Shown here piece after piece: positions 36,235 through 45,980 of a stretch of 64,000 nt of DNA. Below the pieces are notes generated by a model. The model was not told the DNA's origin and searched no databases. It worked only from the letters and a program-made list of their open reading frames with translations. The DNA comes from Brachynemurus nebulosus. Lineage: Eukaryota > Arthropoda > Insecta > Neuroptera > Myrmeleontidae. The stretch covers positions 18,206,725-18,270,724 of the forward strand of contig JAPWDM010000001.1 of assembly GCA_035578155.1 (NCBI GenBank), written 5' to 3'. The translations under genes and the position numbers were made by a program. How positions within the stretch are numbered: position 1 is the first letter of the stretch; the number at the start of each line of letters is the position of its first letter.

Positions 36235-37016
36235 CGCACATTGAGAATAAAACTGTTACAACTGCAAATTTTTCGTTTTTGAGATTTTTATATCATTGGA
36301 TTCAGCTACATTTAAGCTATCGATTGGTGAAATTTTCATCCTAAAATTCTAGAAAATAAAAAAGTTATAGTCCATAAACTTTTTTTAAACTTTAACAACC
36401 TAAGAATAAATGGTTTAAGAAATTTTTGTTGCATGTGCAGTTGTAACAAAGAGAAAACAAAAAATTAACTTTTTATTTAGATTAAAAAAGGTATATGTAT
36501 GTGATTTCTTTTATTAAGTGCCTACATGTTAGTTAGAGTGGATTGTAGGTACGTACAGAACTACACGCATTTTGGTATTCCTTCTTCTGTTATCATTTTA
36601 CAATGTAAGTGAATAATGATGTTCACAATTTTAGACATATTTAATGTTTATTGAGTTTAGACGTTTAGACGAATCCTTTCGTAGCATTATTGTTATTAAA
36701 ATATACCTAATTATAATTTATTTTAATTTCAAAATATGGACGCTGATAAAGAAAAAATTAATTTAACAGCTCTTTCTGAATTTAATCGTATAATCTAAAC
36801 AATTTAAAACCATATAATTTAAACAGTTTAAATAATTTTATCCATTTAAATTTAAATAATGGACAGTTTTTGTCTTCTGCTTTAACTATTACTGTTAATT
36901 CGGATATATTTTAATTTGGACGAAACTTTCCCAAATAATACTAATGGAAATTTAACAACACCTGTTTCGGAAGGAAAGAAACGAAAGCGAAATCGCGATT
37001 TGCGGGCGACAAATAT

Positions 37017-37262
37017 GAATGAATGAATGCTGTAGGTGGGTCGGGATTCAGAGCTCCCGTTGCACGTAGGCCACCAAATACGGGCCCATTGTACCCCACG
37101 GCATCCAAGAGGGACTAGCTAGTGCCCAGTCCCTCATAGAAACTCAGGATTGCACTACAGTCTGCAGTCCTGATGTCCTCGGAACTCAGTATTGGAGATC
37201 CCAGATACTTGCATCTCAAGGATGACAATGCTTCACAAGAGCATAGAACATGGGACCGGGCA
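37017..37262 (-). mobile_element. 5'-truncated non-LTR retrotransposon, 246 bp
   Basis: Inserted on the minus strand. The flanks GCGACAAATAT (37006-37016) and GCAACAAATAT (37260-37270) are an 11-bp target duplication with one mismatch; the outermost bases may overlap the element. The 3' end, at the low-coordinate side, is a short (ATTC)n tail, and the 5' end is cut off inside the coding region. The G+C-rich composition differs clearly from the AT-rich host sequence. Confidence 0.75.
37115..37258 (-). pseudogene. C-terminal end of a non-LTR ORF2 (post-RNase H zinc region)
   Basis: The minus-strand frame reads RSHVLCSCEALSSLRCKYLG, then SPILSSEDIRTADCSAILSF and YEGLGTS, ending at TAG 37115-37117. 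HxLCxCxAL...R...LG is the pattern at the extreme C terminus of insect I/Jockey-type ORF2 proteins with an RNase H domain. Only about 47 codons survive because of 5' truncation. After the stop a 3' untranslated part of about 100 bp leads to the (ATTC)n tail. Confidence 0.65.
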
Positions 37263-37720
37263 ACAAATATACAAAAAGGATTAATTAATACAGGGTCAGA
37301 ACGTTATTCACTGAAAACTTAAAAAATTTTCCAGTAAAAACAAAAATTAAATCAGGATATTGCGTACAAGATAAGACGTAAACTAAAATAGTAAACTAAA
37401 AGCTTGATCGAAATATTTGTATAATAAGAACAGACAAACGTGGGAAAAACTTCAATCGGCAAAATATTCACATAAAAGAAAATGTAAGAAACCATATAAG
37501 TAAATTAAAATCTAAAAACAAAATTAAATTGTAGCAGCATATCGCTAATAGCTACATACTCCTAATAGTTATAATAGAAGAAAAGAAGAATAAATAGCAT
37601 AATATTTTCAGTTAAATGTGTTTAATTACTTTTACTACTAAATGTCTAACAAATTATTATAAATTGATTGTATAATGGTTTAATTTATGCTCTATTAGTC
37701 CCAATTCTTTGGTCGGCAAT

Positions 37721-38148
37721 AGAATGTTTTCGAAAAAATTAGTTTTCATACTTTTCGAAAACGTTAACTTTTGATCGTAAATATCTCATAAACGGTGCAT
37801 CGTTGTGGGTATTCCGAACATACTGGGACTACCAAACCTACTTTTCGTTACCGAAAATTATCGATACCGAGTTACTCATCATAAACTGATTATAATTGAT
37901 TGATTCAGACTCATTAGTCAAACTGGTTTTGTCACCAATAAAATATTTTCAAAAAAATTAGTTTTCAATACTTTTCGAAAACGTAAACCTTTGGTCGTAA
38001 ATATCTCGTAAACGGTACATCGTAGCTCAAAAATAATGAAATTTTTGAAGGCTTAAGCGAAGCAAGTTGTGGGTATTCCTAATATATTGGGACTGTCAAA
38101 ACCTATTTTTCGTTATCGAAAATTATCGATATCGAAAAAAACAATATT
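37721..38148. repeat. Two direct copies of an AT-rich block with CGTTATCGAAAATTATCGAT
   Basis: Copy 1 spans about 37721-37872 and copy 2 about 37936-38148. Both contain AAAAAATTAGTTTTCA..ACTTTTCGAAAACGT, GTAAATATCTC.TAAACGGT, TTGTGGGTATTCC, TTGGGACT and a TTTTTCGTTA.CGAAAATTATCGATA block. The last block is also found at the centre of the palindrome at 33287-34598, linking the two repeat families. Confidence 0.75.
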
Positions 38149-38412
38149 TTTAAAATTTTAGCGTGTAAATTTCTACATTTTCGTTATCATTTGTATTATA
38201 AAATTCTCTACAATTTTTGGTAGCTTTTATTTCCAGTATTATTTTTTATAATGACAGATTTAATTTACGCGATTTTTTATCCGCATAAATTGAATCCCCA
38301 TGAAACGAATATTCACGTAAATTGAGGGACCGGTTTCGCGGTCTTTATTTAAAAACGCATTTGTAAAATAGTACAGCTAATTGTAAGTAATCGTTTTTAC
38401 TCAGGTTTCGAG

Positions 38413-38635
38413 AATTTTCCCAGGAAAATACTCAATAATTACCCAAATGGGAATATTCCCGGGAAAATTGCCGTTGCCCATTGGGAATTTTGCCGTTGCT
38501 CATCTCTATCTGTAATACAGTTATGGAATGTGTCACCTTGGAATTTTCCTGGGAAAATACTCAATAATTACCCAAATGGGAATATTCCCGGGAAAATTTA
38601 TCTGTAATACAGTTATGGAATGTGTTACCTTAAAC
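38413..38635. repeat. Tandem repeat, period about 128 bp, about 1.8 copies
   Basis: AATTTTCC(C/T)(A/G)GGAAAATACTCAATAATTACCC recurs at about 38413 and 38541, followed each time by AAATGGGAATATTCCCGGGA and ATCTGTAATACAGTTATGGA. The second copy lacks an internal block present in the first. The unit is rich in short palindromes (ATTCCCGGGAAAAT, CTGTAATACAG). Confidence 0.8.
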
Positions 38636-39264
38636 AATTGCCATTATAGAATTATATAAAGCGAAATTCTCAAAATTTCTGAAAAGTACTAGTTGCAGAT
38701 ACAACTTTACGTCACCAACAAAAAGTAATATTTTGTGAAATAATTAAGAAAAAATGTATTATTTGCAGATATAACATTATAATCCTAAACAGAATGCAAC
38801 TTTTTGTAAAATAACTAAAAAATTTTTGGTTGCAACTGCAATGAAAATTTAAACTATGAATTTTCTCGACAAAATTTTTATCACAACATTTAAAACTAAC
38901 TGTTAGAATGAACCTGACAAAGTTTCAAAGTTCTAAGATGATTTGGAAAAAAGTTATTAGGTTTCAAATTTCTTCAAAATCTTATTTCTTTAATATCTTA
39001 AAATTAGTGATTTTGCAGTTGTAACAGTTTTATTCTCAAGGGGCGAATTATATACAATAAAGTCAAATTTATATTAAATGAAAGTGATTCATATCATCAA
39101 AAATAAAATTTTGTCACAAATAAAAGTTAAATTACAATTTCTACTATCCTTTTTCAATATGTTAAATAGTAGATCTTGTGAGAGATAGCTATGTTACGAG
39201 CTTGTCTGATATATAAATTTATGTGAATAAGTCATTTTCAGTTTATATTAATTAGTATAATATA

Positions 39265-39753
39265 CACACACCGGCAGTATTAGCAGAACATAAAAAATAT
39301 CTGTAAAAATCAAACAAACCATTTAATTTCAAGAAAATATTAATCTTATTAATTATTCACTTAAAATTACATGTTCACAAGTCGATATACCTTTATTTTC
39401 GGTAGCAAAACAAGTAACCATATAAAATGGCAAATTTTTGGAATCTTATGTCGTCTAAGAATAATTTAAGTTAACGATTATTTAACAAATATAAATTGAA
39501 ACACAGCATTTAATCCCGCCTGGTTCCTCCCATGTTCTTATCAAAGCTTCCATTCGTTTTTCTATACTCAGCATGATGTTATCTATAGTTTCCTGGGACA
39601 GGTTTTGCCATTCTTCAATTACGGCAGTCTGAAGCTCGACCACATTGAGTTACTTCAATATTCTTTTAAGTAAAAATGAAAAAAACCGCCAACTTTGTTT
39701 AATAAATAGGTTTTTATATTTTTTTTATGTTCCACTAATTATGCCGGTGTGTG
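39265..39753 (-). mobile_element. Tc1-like element, internally deleted, 489 bp
   Basis: The left end CACACACCGGCAGTATTAGC and the reverse complement of the right end CACACACCGGCATAATTAGT match at most positions and continue into AGAACATAAAAAA/GGAACATAAAAAA. TA is found outside both ends (39263-39264 and 39754-39755). The interior keeps only the last part of a transposase gene on the minus strand (39505-39645). Confidence 0.8.
39505..39645 (-). pseudogene. Tc1-like transposase, C-terminal fragment
   Basis: The minus-strand frame reads LQTAVIEEWQNLSQETIDNI and then MLSIEKRMEALIRTWEEPGG. This follows the end of Tc1 transposases, where a helix with W..I..E.I..LI.SM..R...VI...GG follows the last catalytic residue. 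The catalytic triad itself is deleted, and upstream sequence no longer reads as transposase, so the copy is dead. Confidence 0.75.
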
Positions 39754-39764
39754 TATTTGTATTA

Positions 39765-39904
39765 ACGTAAAAGCCCCTATACCCGAACGCGTTCAATACT
39801 CGAACAGTTTTAATATAATATCGTAGAAATAACTTCATTTATACTTATATAAATATCAAAACTGTTCGAGTACTGAATGCGTTCAGGTATAAGGGCTTTT
39901 ACCC
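39765..39904. mobile_element. Short TA-flanked MITE, copy 1 (140 bp)
   Basis: A near-perfect inverted repeat of about 50 bp at each end: GTAAAAGCCCCTATACCCGA, ACGCGTTCAATACTCGAACA, GTTTTAATAT, mirrored as AAAACTGTTCGAGTACTGAA, TGCGTTCAGGTATAAGGGCT, TTTACCC. TA borders lie at 39763-39764 and 39905-39906. A second copy lies at 44078-44209. It lies 11 bp from the Tc1-like remnant. Confidence 0.85.
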
Positions 39905-39909
39905 TATAT

Positions 39910-41330
39910 TAAGAGCCCTGAGACCTCAAGATCGATTCAAAATTGATGTGTTTCTAAGACTATCAATATGGGTTATTTATGGAAAGATCTTACGGTATGA
40001 ATATTAGATCCGCTATTGAAATTTGAATATGGCTACAGATACTTTGCACTTAAAAAATATATATCATTTAAAAGAGATCAAAATTGTCCGTCAGTGCCAT
40101 TAAATAGGGCGCCAAATTAAAATACTATTCAAATACTATTGAGGACGCGAAAACAAATAAAAGTGAGGTTGGATTCATTCCCTAGACTTTCCCCAAGAAA
40201 GGCTTAAAATAAAAATACACCTTTATACAAGACTTTAAAGGAAATTAGTCATATACTTTTGAAATATGAAGATTAATACTTCAAAGTCGTCAAATAAAAT
40301 CCACAAGTTAATAAGAAGTGCGACAACATGTGTCATAAAGAAGTTTAATAGACTTTTTAGGTAGATGTGAAACAAGGAACAAAATAAGTTGGCATTGGGG
40401 GAGGCAAAAAACTTGCATATGTCTAATCTTTTTGTAATATCATTATTAATATTGTAATTTGTATAATTGATTTGAACTATGTGCGCAAAGAAAAAGGCAT
40501 GTATGGTATTTACATCACTGTTCATAATAATCATATACCACATACTAACAACTATTTGTACGGCAAGTTTTCAACTCTTACTGTTATCAACTGTTTGATA
40601 CTTTGTATGTATACTTAAATATAAAAACACATTTAAAGTATCTACACATATCTACAGAATGATCCAAACTGCAAGTTTTTTCACTACCATAAAAAATAAA
40701 AGAAAACTTTTACGTATACCATTGATGTAAAATGGAATAGTTTACTGACAAAAGAAGGTTCTCTGACGAAATTCCTGGTTTTGATAAAATTTAGTATACA
40801 GTCCAACCATTTCGTTTTTCAGTTCAACCTATAAATGATTAATTCTTGTTTTAAAATAAAGGTAGGTAATATAAGTGATACAACCATAGACATATCGACC
40901 CCAATTTTCTATTTCATAACTATCGTACCCGCTGTCACCGGCAAATGACGTAGACACCGCTACCTCTACCAAACGATTATGATACATACAACAAAATACA
41001 TCATTGTATCTACACAAACATGCGAATGTATTAGTGTAATATGTTTATGAATGACTACGCAGCTTGCATATACGAGTATAATATAGTACCTATTATACTT
41101 TATTTTGAGAATTTTTTTGTTCAATAGAATTTTTACACTTAAACACGACACACTTCATATTTTTTTCTGTTTAAATTTCATGAGTTGATTAAAAAACAAT
41201 GATACTCATTACGACGTGAACCCCATGATTAAAAGTAACAGACAAAAACAGCAGCGGTGTAAATTGTACAACACTGCACCTTACGAATGACAGATTTTTA
41301 TATGTAGACTGAATCTATGTATAATGTTCT
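39910..41330. other. AT-rich sequence, no gene recognised
   Basis: The minus-strand frame at 40235-40543 (102 codons) and those at 40829-41151 show no domain and no support in composition. A block near 41060 (CTACGCAGCTTG) resembles the termini of the element at 47516-48472. Confidence 0.4.
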
Positions 41331-41331
41331 G

Positions 41332-42322
41332 TGGGTACAACAAAAATAAAATACTACTAAAAAAAATTAAGGGAACAAAAAAAAAATTGCTAAATTTTTA
41401 GTTATTTTTGAAGGACTGTATTTACGTGAACAATGGTCGTTTCGAGATGATAAAAAAAGTATTTTGAAGCTTCAAGATTCTAATTTTGAGATCTCTCGTC
41501 CAAAAAATTTTAGGAGTGACAGTTATCGAATAATCCTAAGGAACAACACAAAAATTGAAAATTGAATATTTTTTGCTCTTTTTTCAGTCTACGGGCTTAA
41601 AAAAATTTTTTACAGTAAAGCCATTCAATTTTGCTCCTTTAATTTTTTTTCTGACATTTTGAACAAACGGTTTAGGAAAACCATTCGATAGATCAATCTC
41701 TCGATTTGTACGGTTATTGGGGGTACAGTGACGTATAAATATTCGTACAAATAATAAATTCCCCATCAATACTCGCAAAGATGTGGATAATTTTTCGAAA
41801 CAAGGAAAAGAGTCCCTTTTTTCACATTTTTCAGGTTAAAATTAAAGATGAAAAGAATTTTTTTCCCAAAGTGTGCAGCATAGCCTTGTAGGAAATTTAT
41901 TCCAGATTGCAAAACTGCCCTACAATTTTGCATTCAAAGTTGGATATCTCCGGAATAATTCAACGTAGAGAAAAATTTTGAAACGGAAATTGAAGCTGAA
42001 TAAACAGGCTATCAAGTCAACTGGCTTAACTGTAAACAAATTTTTCAAGCCCATAGAGCGACAAAAAAAGAGCAAAAAATTTTTTATTTTCTATTTTTGT
42101 GTTATTTCTCAGGATTGCTCGATAACTGTCACTCCGAAAATTTTTGGACGAAAGATCTCAAAACTAGAATCTTTGAACTTGAAAATGCTGTTTTTATCAT
42201 CTCGATATGACCATTTTTCACGTAAATACAGCCCTTCAAAAATCACTAAAAAAATTAACAATTTTTTTTGTTCCCTTAATTTTTTGTAGTAGTATGTATT
42301 TTTGTAGTAGTATTGTACCCCT
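41332..42322. repeat. Large foldback repeat, about 310-bp arms
   Basis: Left arm about 41332-41640, right arm about 42000-42322 in inverted orientation. Shared landmarks: ATACTACTA..AAAAATTAAGGGAACA, TGTATTTACGTGAA.AATGGTC, TCGAGATGATAAAAA, GGAGTGACAGTTATCGA and TTACAGT.AAGCCA. The spacer of about 360 bp is unrelated. The frame at 41978-42289 and its minus-strand mirror (42109-42348) lie in the arm and are shadows of the repeat. Confidence 0.85.
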
Positions 42323-43044
42323 TTCCCACAAAAATTGTTTTCCTTCATTTTCTTTTTACTAGACCGGTTTTGATCACTTTTGTGATCCTTATCAGTAGTT
42401 TTTCTTCAAATAAAACATTATTAATGATATACAATAGAAAAGAAAATTATGCGCTTCAAAAAGAAGAGAGAAATTATGTATCTAAATAAGAAAAGAGGAT
42501 AAATAGATTAAGAATTTCTAAAAGGGAAAATAAAATTATGTACCTAAAAAAGAAGAGAAAAATTAAATTATGCATAATAATATAATCATAACATATCTTA
42601 GTTGTAAGAAGCTATAAGAAAAAGACCGAAAATACGAACATACGTTTATTTTTATGAACTACTCGTATGTATTGCAGAAGGATAAATTATTAGGTATAGG
42701 ACAGAAAAGAATTGTTAATCTATATGTATATAATGCATATAAAAAAAAAATTCGCTCCTCAAAATTGGGGTAAAATTAGAACCTTTACGGTTATTCTAGC
42801 TATGACACCAGTGATACTATCGCACTGTAAGGTGTTAATTATCAATTCGCCATCTACGTCATAATTACGTCACATATTTGAATTTTTAGAAAAAGACAAC
42901 ATATTTTATCATTTAAATTTGCCGCTCTGATAAATTCACCAAATTCGCCATCTACGCCATCACGATCTGCGCGTTGGCATATCTTTCTCCGTCTACTTTG
43001 ATTTTACCATATTTGCTGGCCGGTTGTTGGGTGATCGGGTAGCA
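42323..43044. other. AT-rich sequence; two AATTCGCCATCTACG blocks
   Basis: AATTCGCCATCTACG occurs at about 42845 and 42946, and TTCGCCATCTAC again near 31566. A short hairpin (GATCAC-TTTT-GTGATC) lies at about 42371-42386. No gene was found. Confidence 0.45.
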
Positions 43045-43479
43045 TAAATACAAAGGCGACTGCAGCGCAGACAGAAGTTACTCTGTAATACAGCCGTGTC
43101 TGTTTGAATAAAGTACTGCAAACACGATTACATTACAGACATTTGAAGACTCTCTGTAACGTTATTGGCTTCGAATAACATTTTTTTATCGAAAACGACT
43201 GCAACACAGCTATATTCGTTCTGTAATACAGCCTTAAACGCACACTTCTGATTGAACAAACACCGCTGCAGTTCAGTCAACGGTTCGTACTACTGGGTCA
43301 TATTTATTTAATTAGTTTATCTCTGATTCGGCAAAGGTCGGTGCATGCGCGATTGCAGTTAAAACCGTTAAAACTATTGTTGCTTAGTGCAAAATGATTG
43401 ACAAGGAAAAATTAATTATTTTTTTGAATAAATCCTGTGTGGAGTATACCTTGTTGAATTTCACAAAAGAGACACACCT

Positions 43480-43900
43480 CAAATTAACCGTCCAATTTTT
43501 GGACTATAGGCTTCAAATTTCAACTTCAAGTATTGGGTAAACTAGTATTTTTGATACAGATTTCATATACACTATTCAAATTTTAATATACCAAAGCGTA
43601 TCCGCCCTATTTCAAAATTTACCTCCAATTTTGCCTAAGCAGCCCCTTCAGTTGGTTTGACCTTGGCTTTATATACATCAGTAGAAAGCTCTCTAAAAAT
43701 AAAGTACCTATGTCAATTTAAAGTTTTTCCTCTATCTGCCGTAGTTTTCAAATAATCAAGGAAAATTGAAATTTTACCTTTTGAAGGGTGATTTCATCCC
43801 TTAAATGGCGACGGTGGCAGATAAAAAAAATACGGGTCCGTTATTTTTGCTTGTACTACACATACATGAAGTTTCATCAAAATAGCGAATTAGTAGTTCA
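43480..43900 (-). repeat. Diverged single arm of the 33287-34598 foldback family
   Basis: On the minus strand it reads TTTTGATGAAACTTCATGTA, then GACCCGTATTTTTTTTATCT, AAATCACCCTTCAAAA..GTAAAATT and ACTACGGCAGATAGAG. This parallels the outer arm of the family (ATCTGCGGAAAAACGG..., GCCCTTCAAAAATTGGGGTA, AGAGATAGA). Similarity falls off inward. Nested in the element at 43047-44570. Confidence 0.55.
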
Positions 43901-44077
43901 GAACCTTTCCTTGTAAGTTTCGGAAATACAAAGTGGACGCTCTACTACCTCTGAAATAAAGAAGAAAGGACGCAACCATAGCATCGGCGAAAATATTAAA
44001 TTGAATCGCTGTTATGCTAAGAAACATCAAATTTAACTGCCATATTTTTAATACAGTACTTTTAGTTTATATACATA

Positions 44078-44209
44078 ACGTAAAAGCCCCTATACCTACT
44101 TAAATAGTTTTGATATTTATCGGTTTTTTCAGAAATAACTTTATTAATATATAAAATATTAAAACTGTTCGAATATTGAATCGCGTTCGAATATAGGGGC
44201 TTTTAACCC
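44078..44209. mobile_element. Short TA-flanked MITE, copy 2 (132 bp)
   Basis: Same family as 39765-39904: the left end ACGTAAAAGCCCCTATACC is identical in both, and the right end is GAATATAGGGGCTTTTAACCC. TA borders at 44076-44077 and 44210-44211. It is inserted in the 43047-44570 element, so it is the younger of the two. Confidence 0.85.
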
Positions 44210-44745
44210 TAAATATAATAAAAATAATAAAAACAAAACATTTTAAAATTTTATCAAATTTGTTTTCTTCTCTATTTCTTTTTTTTAAATTGCTTTATTC
44301 AAACAAATATGACTGTACTACTACAGATATTACTGAATTTAAGCACCATTCAGATGAATTAATAATGCTTTAAGTCATATTATTATGCAGAATGGACTAG
44401 AGAGGTCTGTGGTAAATCCGCTTTTTCATTGCCTTACACAAACAAATGCGGTTATACTACAGACCGCTGTGTTACAACTGGGTTCGGACAAACTATATTC
44501 TTACTTTAAGTTATTCATGAGATAATGCAGCAGAGACTATGGATGTCTGTGCTGCAGTCGCCTTTGTATTTACGCGATCGAGTACATTTATTTAACAAAT
44601 TATCGCTTATAGTAATCGGTTTTCGTAGTTTTAAAATAATCAAATTAAATTAAAATTTTACCATCATTTTGAGGGCAGTATTACTTTTTTTATATCTTCG
44701 GTGGACGATATAAGAAATAAGGTTATTTTTACTTGTAGTATCATA

Positions 44746-45535
44746 TGCGGCCCATACACGGTTCAACTTGTTGTACTACCTAGTTGTACTACAAGTTGAA
44801 CTGTTTGCCATACACTATTAAACTATTCATTCAACTTGTTGTCCAACTTCAGTTATTCACAATTTTTAAAAAAGAGAACTTCGTTAAAATTAAGGATAAA
44901 ATTCTTGCCTTAGCAGTAATTGCAAAAAGTAGTGAAGAAAGCGTGAGTAAATGAAAAAAAAAGAAAATTGAGCAAAGAGTGGTTGGGAAAAAAAATTTCT
45001 AATGAAAAACTATTAAAAAAATTAGTGAATGTGAACCGATTATAGAAATTTTATGCGAATGAACGAAGAAATTATTAATGATATTTTAGTAAAAATAACA
45101 CCTTTAATAAACAAAGAAGATACGTTTATGCGTGATGCAATTTTTGCAAAAACACGCTTGGGAATTACATTAAGGTTTCTTGCAACGGGAAATTCTTTTG
45201 AAGATTTAAAATTTTCAAATGCGGTATCACCGCAAGCTATTGGAAATAACAAACAAAATCAAATATTTAAACTTTCCAATTGTTACCGTTGTAAATATTT
45301 TGTTGATTACACTCTTTACAGCATATATGTACTGGTTTTGTTGTTCAACTACCCCACACACAGTACAACATGTTCATAGACCATTTGCTCCGCCCACGTA
45401 AAATCACAATATTTTGATTTGACTTCAACCGTTTATGCAACCATCAAAATAGTTGACCAACTGCCCCACACACAATTCAACATGTTGCACAACTCAACCA
45501 AGTTGTACAACAAGCTTTACCGTGTATGGGCCGCA
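44746..45535 (+). mobile_element. PIF/Harbinger element, internally deleted, 790 bp
   Basis: The left end TGCGGCCCATACACGGT and the reverse complement of the right end are identical over these 17 bases, with further CAACTTGTTGTAC words in both subterminal regions. ATA flanks both sides (44743-44745 and 45536-45538), a 3-bp duplication as in this superfamily. It encodes only the start of a transposase (44950-45245). The rest of that gene and the partner Myb-like gene are missing. Confidence 0.85.
44950..45245 (+). pseudogene. PIF/Harbinger transposase, N-terminal fragment
   Basis: The frame from 45053 reads MRMNEEIINDILVKITPLIN, KEDTFMRDAIFAKTRLGITL, RFLATGNSFEDLKFSNAVSP and QAIG. It closely follows the N-terminal region of Harbinger transposases (F.RM....D.LL..I.P.I.K.DT.MR.AI....RL..TLRFLATG.S..DL.F...IS.Q.IG). 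Upstream, NEKLLKKLVNV is in a different frame and followed by TAG, so a frameshift separates it from the 45053 frame. After QAIG the conserved sequence stops abruptly and none of the DDE region is present. Confidence 0.85.
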
Positions 45536-45566
45536 ATACATTTATGCAGTATCATACAAAGTTTTA

Positions 45567-45977
45567 GGGTACGTTTCGACTATGACACTATATACAGTAC
45601 ACTCGGTGTATACACCGAGTGTCTATGTGTGCATACGAGTTTCTCTACTTGCGACATTTATTACGGACACCATAATTAGTGTCCAATCAATGGCTGTGTG
45701 AACACGTTGTGTCCAAGTGTCTCTTGTGGCTAATAAGTTTTCAAACAAGTTCGATACTTTTCCATACACTCACAGAAGAGAGATCGATTCATAGTGATCG
45801 AGCACTAGCTATTTCGTTTTTAAAAATTTTTTGCGTACGAGTAGCTCGGATACAAATATCGTACATTTATGTACAGACACTATCCAGACACAAAAAATCT
45901 GCTAAAGTGTGAACAGTAGTAAAAAAATTTATGTCTGACATTTGTGTCGCAATTTGTGTCGTAGTTTAAACCAGGTC
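45567..45977. mobile_element. Harbinger-type MITE, 411 bp, TTA target sites
   Basis: TTA flanks both ends (45564-45566 and 45978-45980). The left end GGGTACGTTTCGACTATGAC pairs imperfectly with the reverse complement of the right end GACCTGGTTTAAACTACGAC. GTGTC/GACAC words are frequent inside. It lies 28 bp downstream of the deleted PIF/Harbinger element. Frames that cross it are in no conserved order and are not called. Confidence 0.65.
45599..45622. repeat. Perfect 24-bp palindrome inside the Harbinger-type MITE
   Basis: The half-site is ACACTCGGTGTA followed directly by its complement TACACCGAGTGT. It lies about 30 bp in from the left terminus and may be part of the subterminal structure of the element. 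Confidence 0.9.
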
Positions 45978-45980
45978 TTA

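Larger units (their letters stand above)
36736..37322 (+). pseudogene. Decayed Asn-rich / Lys-Arg-rich gene inside the 2.8-kb element
   Basis: An ATG at 36736 begins MDADKEKINLTALSEFNRII and then stops. Further on, in other frames, come an Asn-rich segment (NNGQFLSSALTITVNSDIF) and NLDETFPNNTNGN, TPVSEGKKRKRNRDLRATN. The last frame is open from 36886 to 37016. If the 246-bp insertion at 37017-37262 and one copy of its target duplication are ignored, it continues IQKGLINTGSERYSLKT to a stop at 37320-37322. The basic KKRKRN block is like one in repeat-borne arthropod proteins of unknown function, but similarity is too thin for a name. At least one frameshift, one stop and the insertion have destroyed it. 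Confidence 0.45.
36235..39045. mobile_element. 2.8-kb element with TIRs and subterminal GCAGTTGTAAC repeats
   Basis: The left terminus CGCACATTGAGAATAAAACT and the reverse complement of the right terminus CGCCCCTTGAGAATAAAACT differ at two bases, and identity continues through GTTACAACTGCAAA. Behind each end the GCAGTTGTAAC-type motif recurs (about 36438 on the left; about 38690, 38763 and 38828 on the right). The interior holds a decayed coding region (36736-37322) interrupted by a small retrotransposon (37017-37262), a duplicated segment (37721-38148) and a tandem repeat (38413-38635). Flanking 8-mers ATTCATAT and AATTATAT agree at 6 of 8. I cannot place the superfamily. Confidence 0.65.
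43047..44570. mobile_element. TA-flanked element with CTGTAATACAG motifs, 1.52 kb
   Basis: The left end AATACAAAGGCGACTGCAGC and the reverse complement of the right end are identical for 20 bases and continue GCAGACA/ACAGACA. TA borders at 43045-43046 and 44571-44572. CTGTAATACAGCC occurs twice on the left (about 43083, 43219), with related GTCTGT/ACAGAC words near both ends. It contains an inverted, diverged foldback-family arm (43480-43900) and a later MITE insertion (44078-44209). No transposase gene remains. Confidence 0.8.

Noticed and set aside
41978..42348. 103-codon plus-strand frame and its minus-strand mirror
   Set aside because: Both are products of the foldback arm at 42000-42322, and no domain is present.
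42340..42400. Helitron 3' end suggested by the GATCAC-TTTT-GTGATC hairpin
   Set aside because: No CTRR end at the right distance and no matching 5' TC end were seen.
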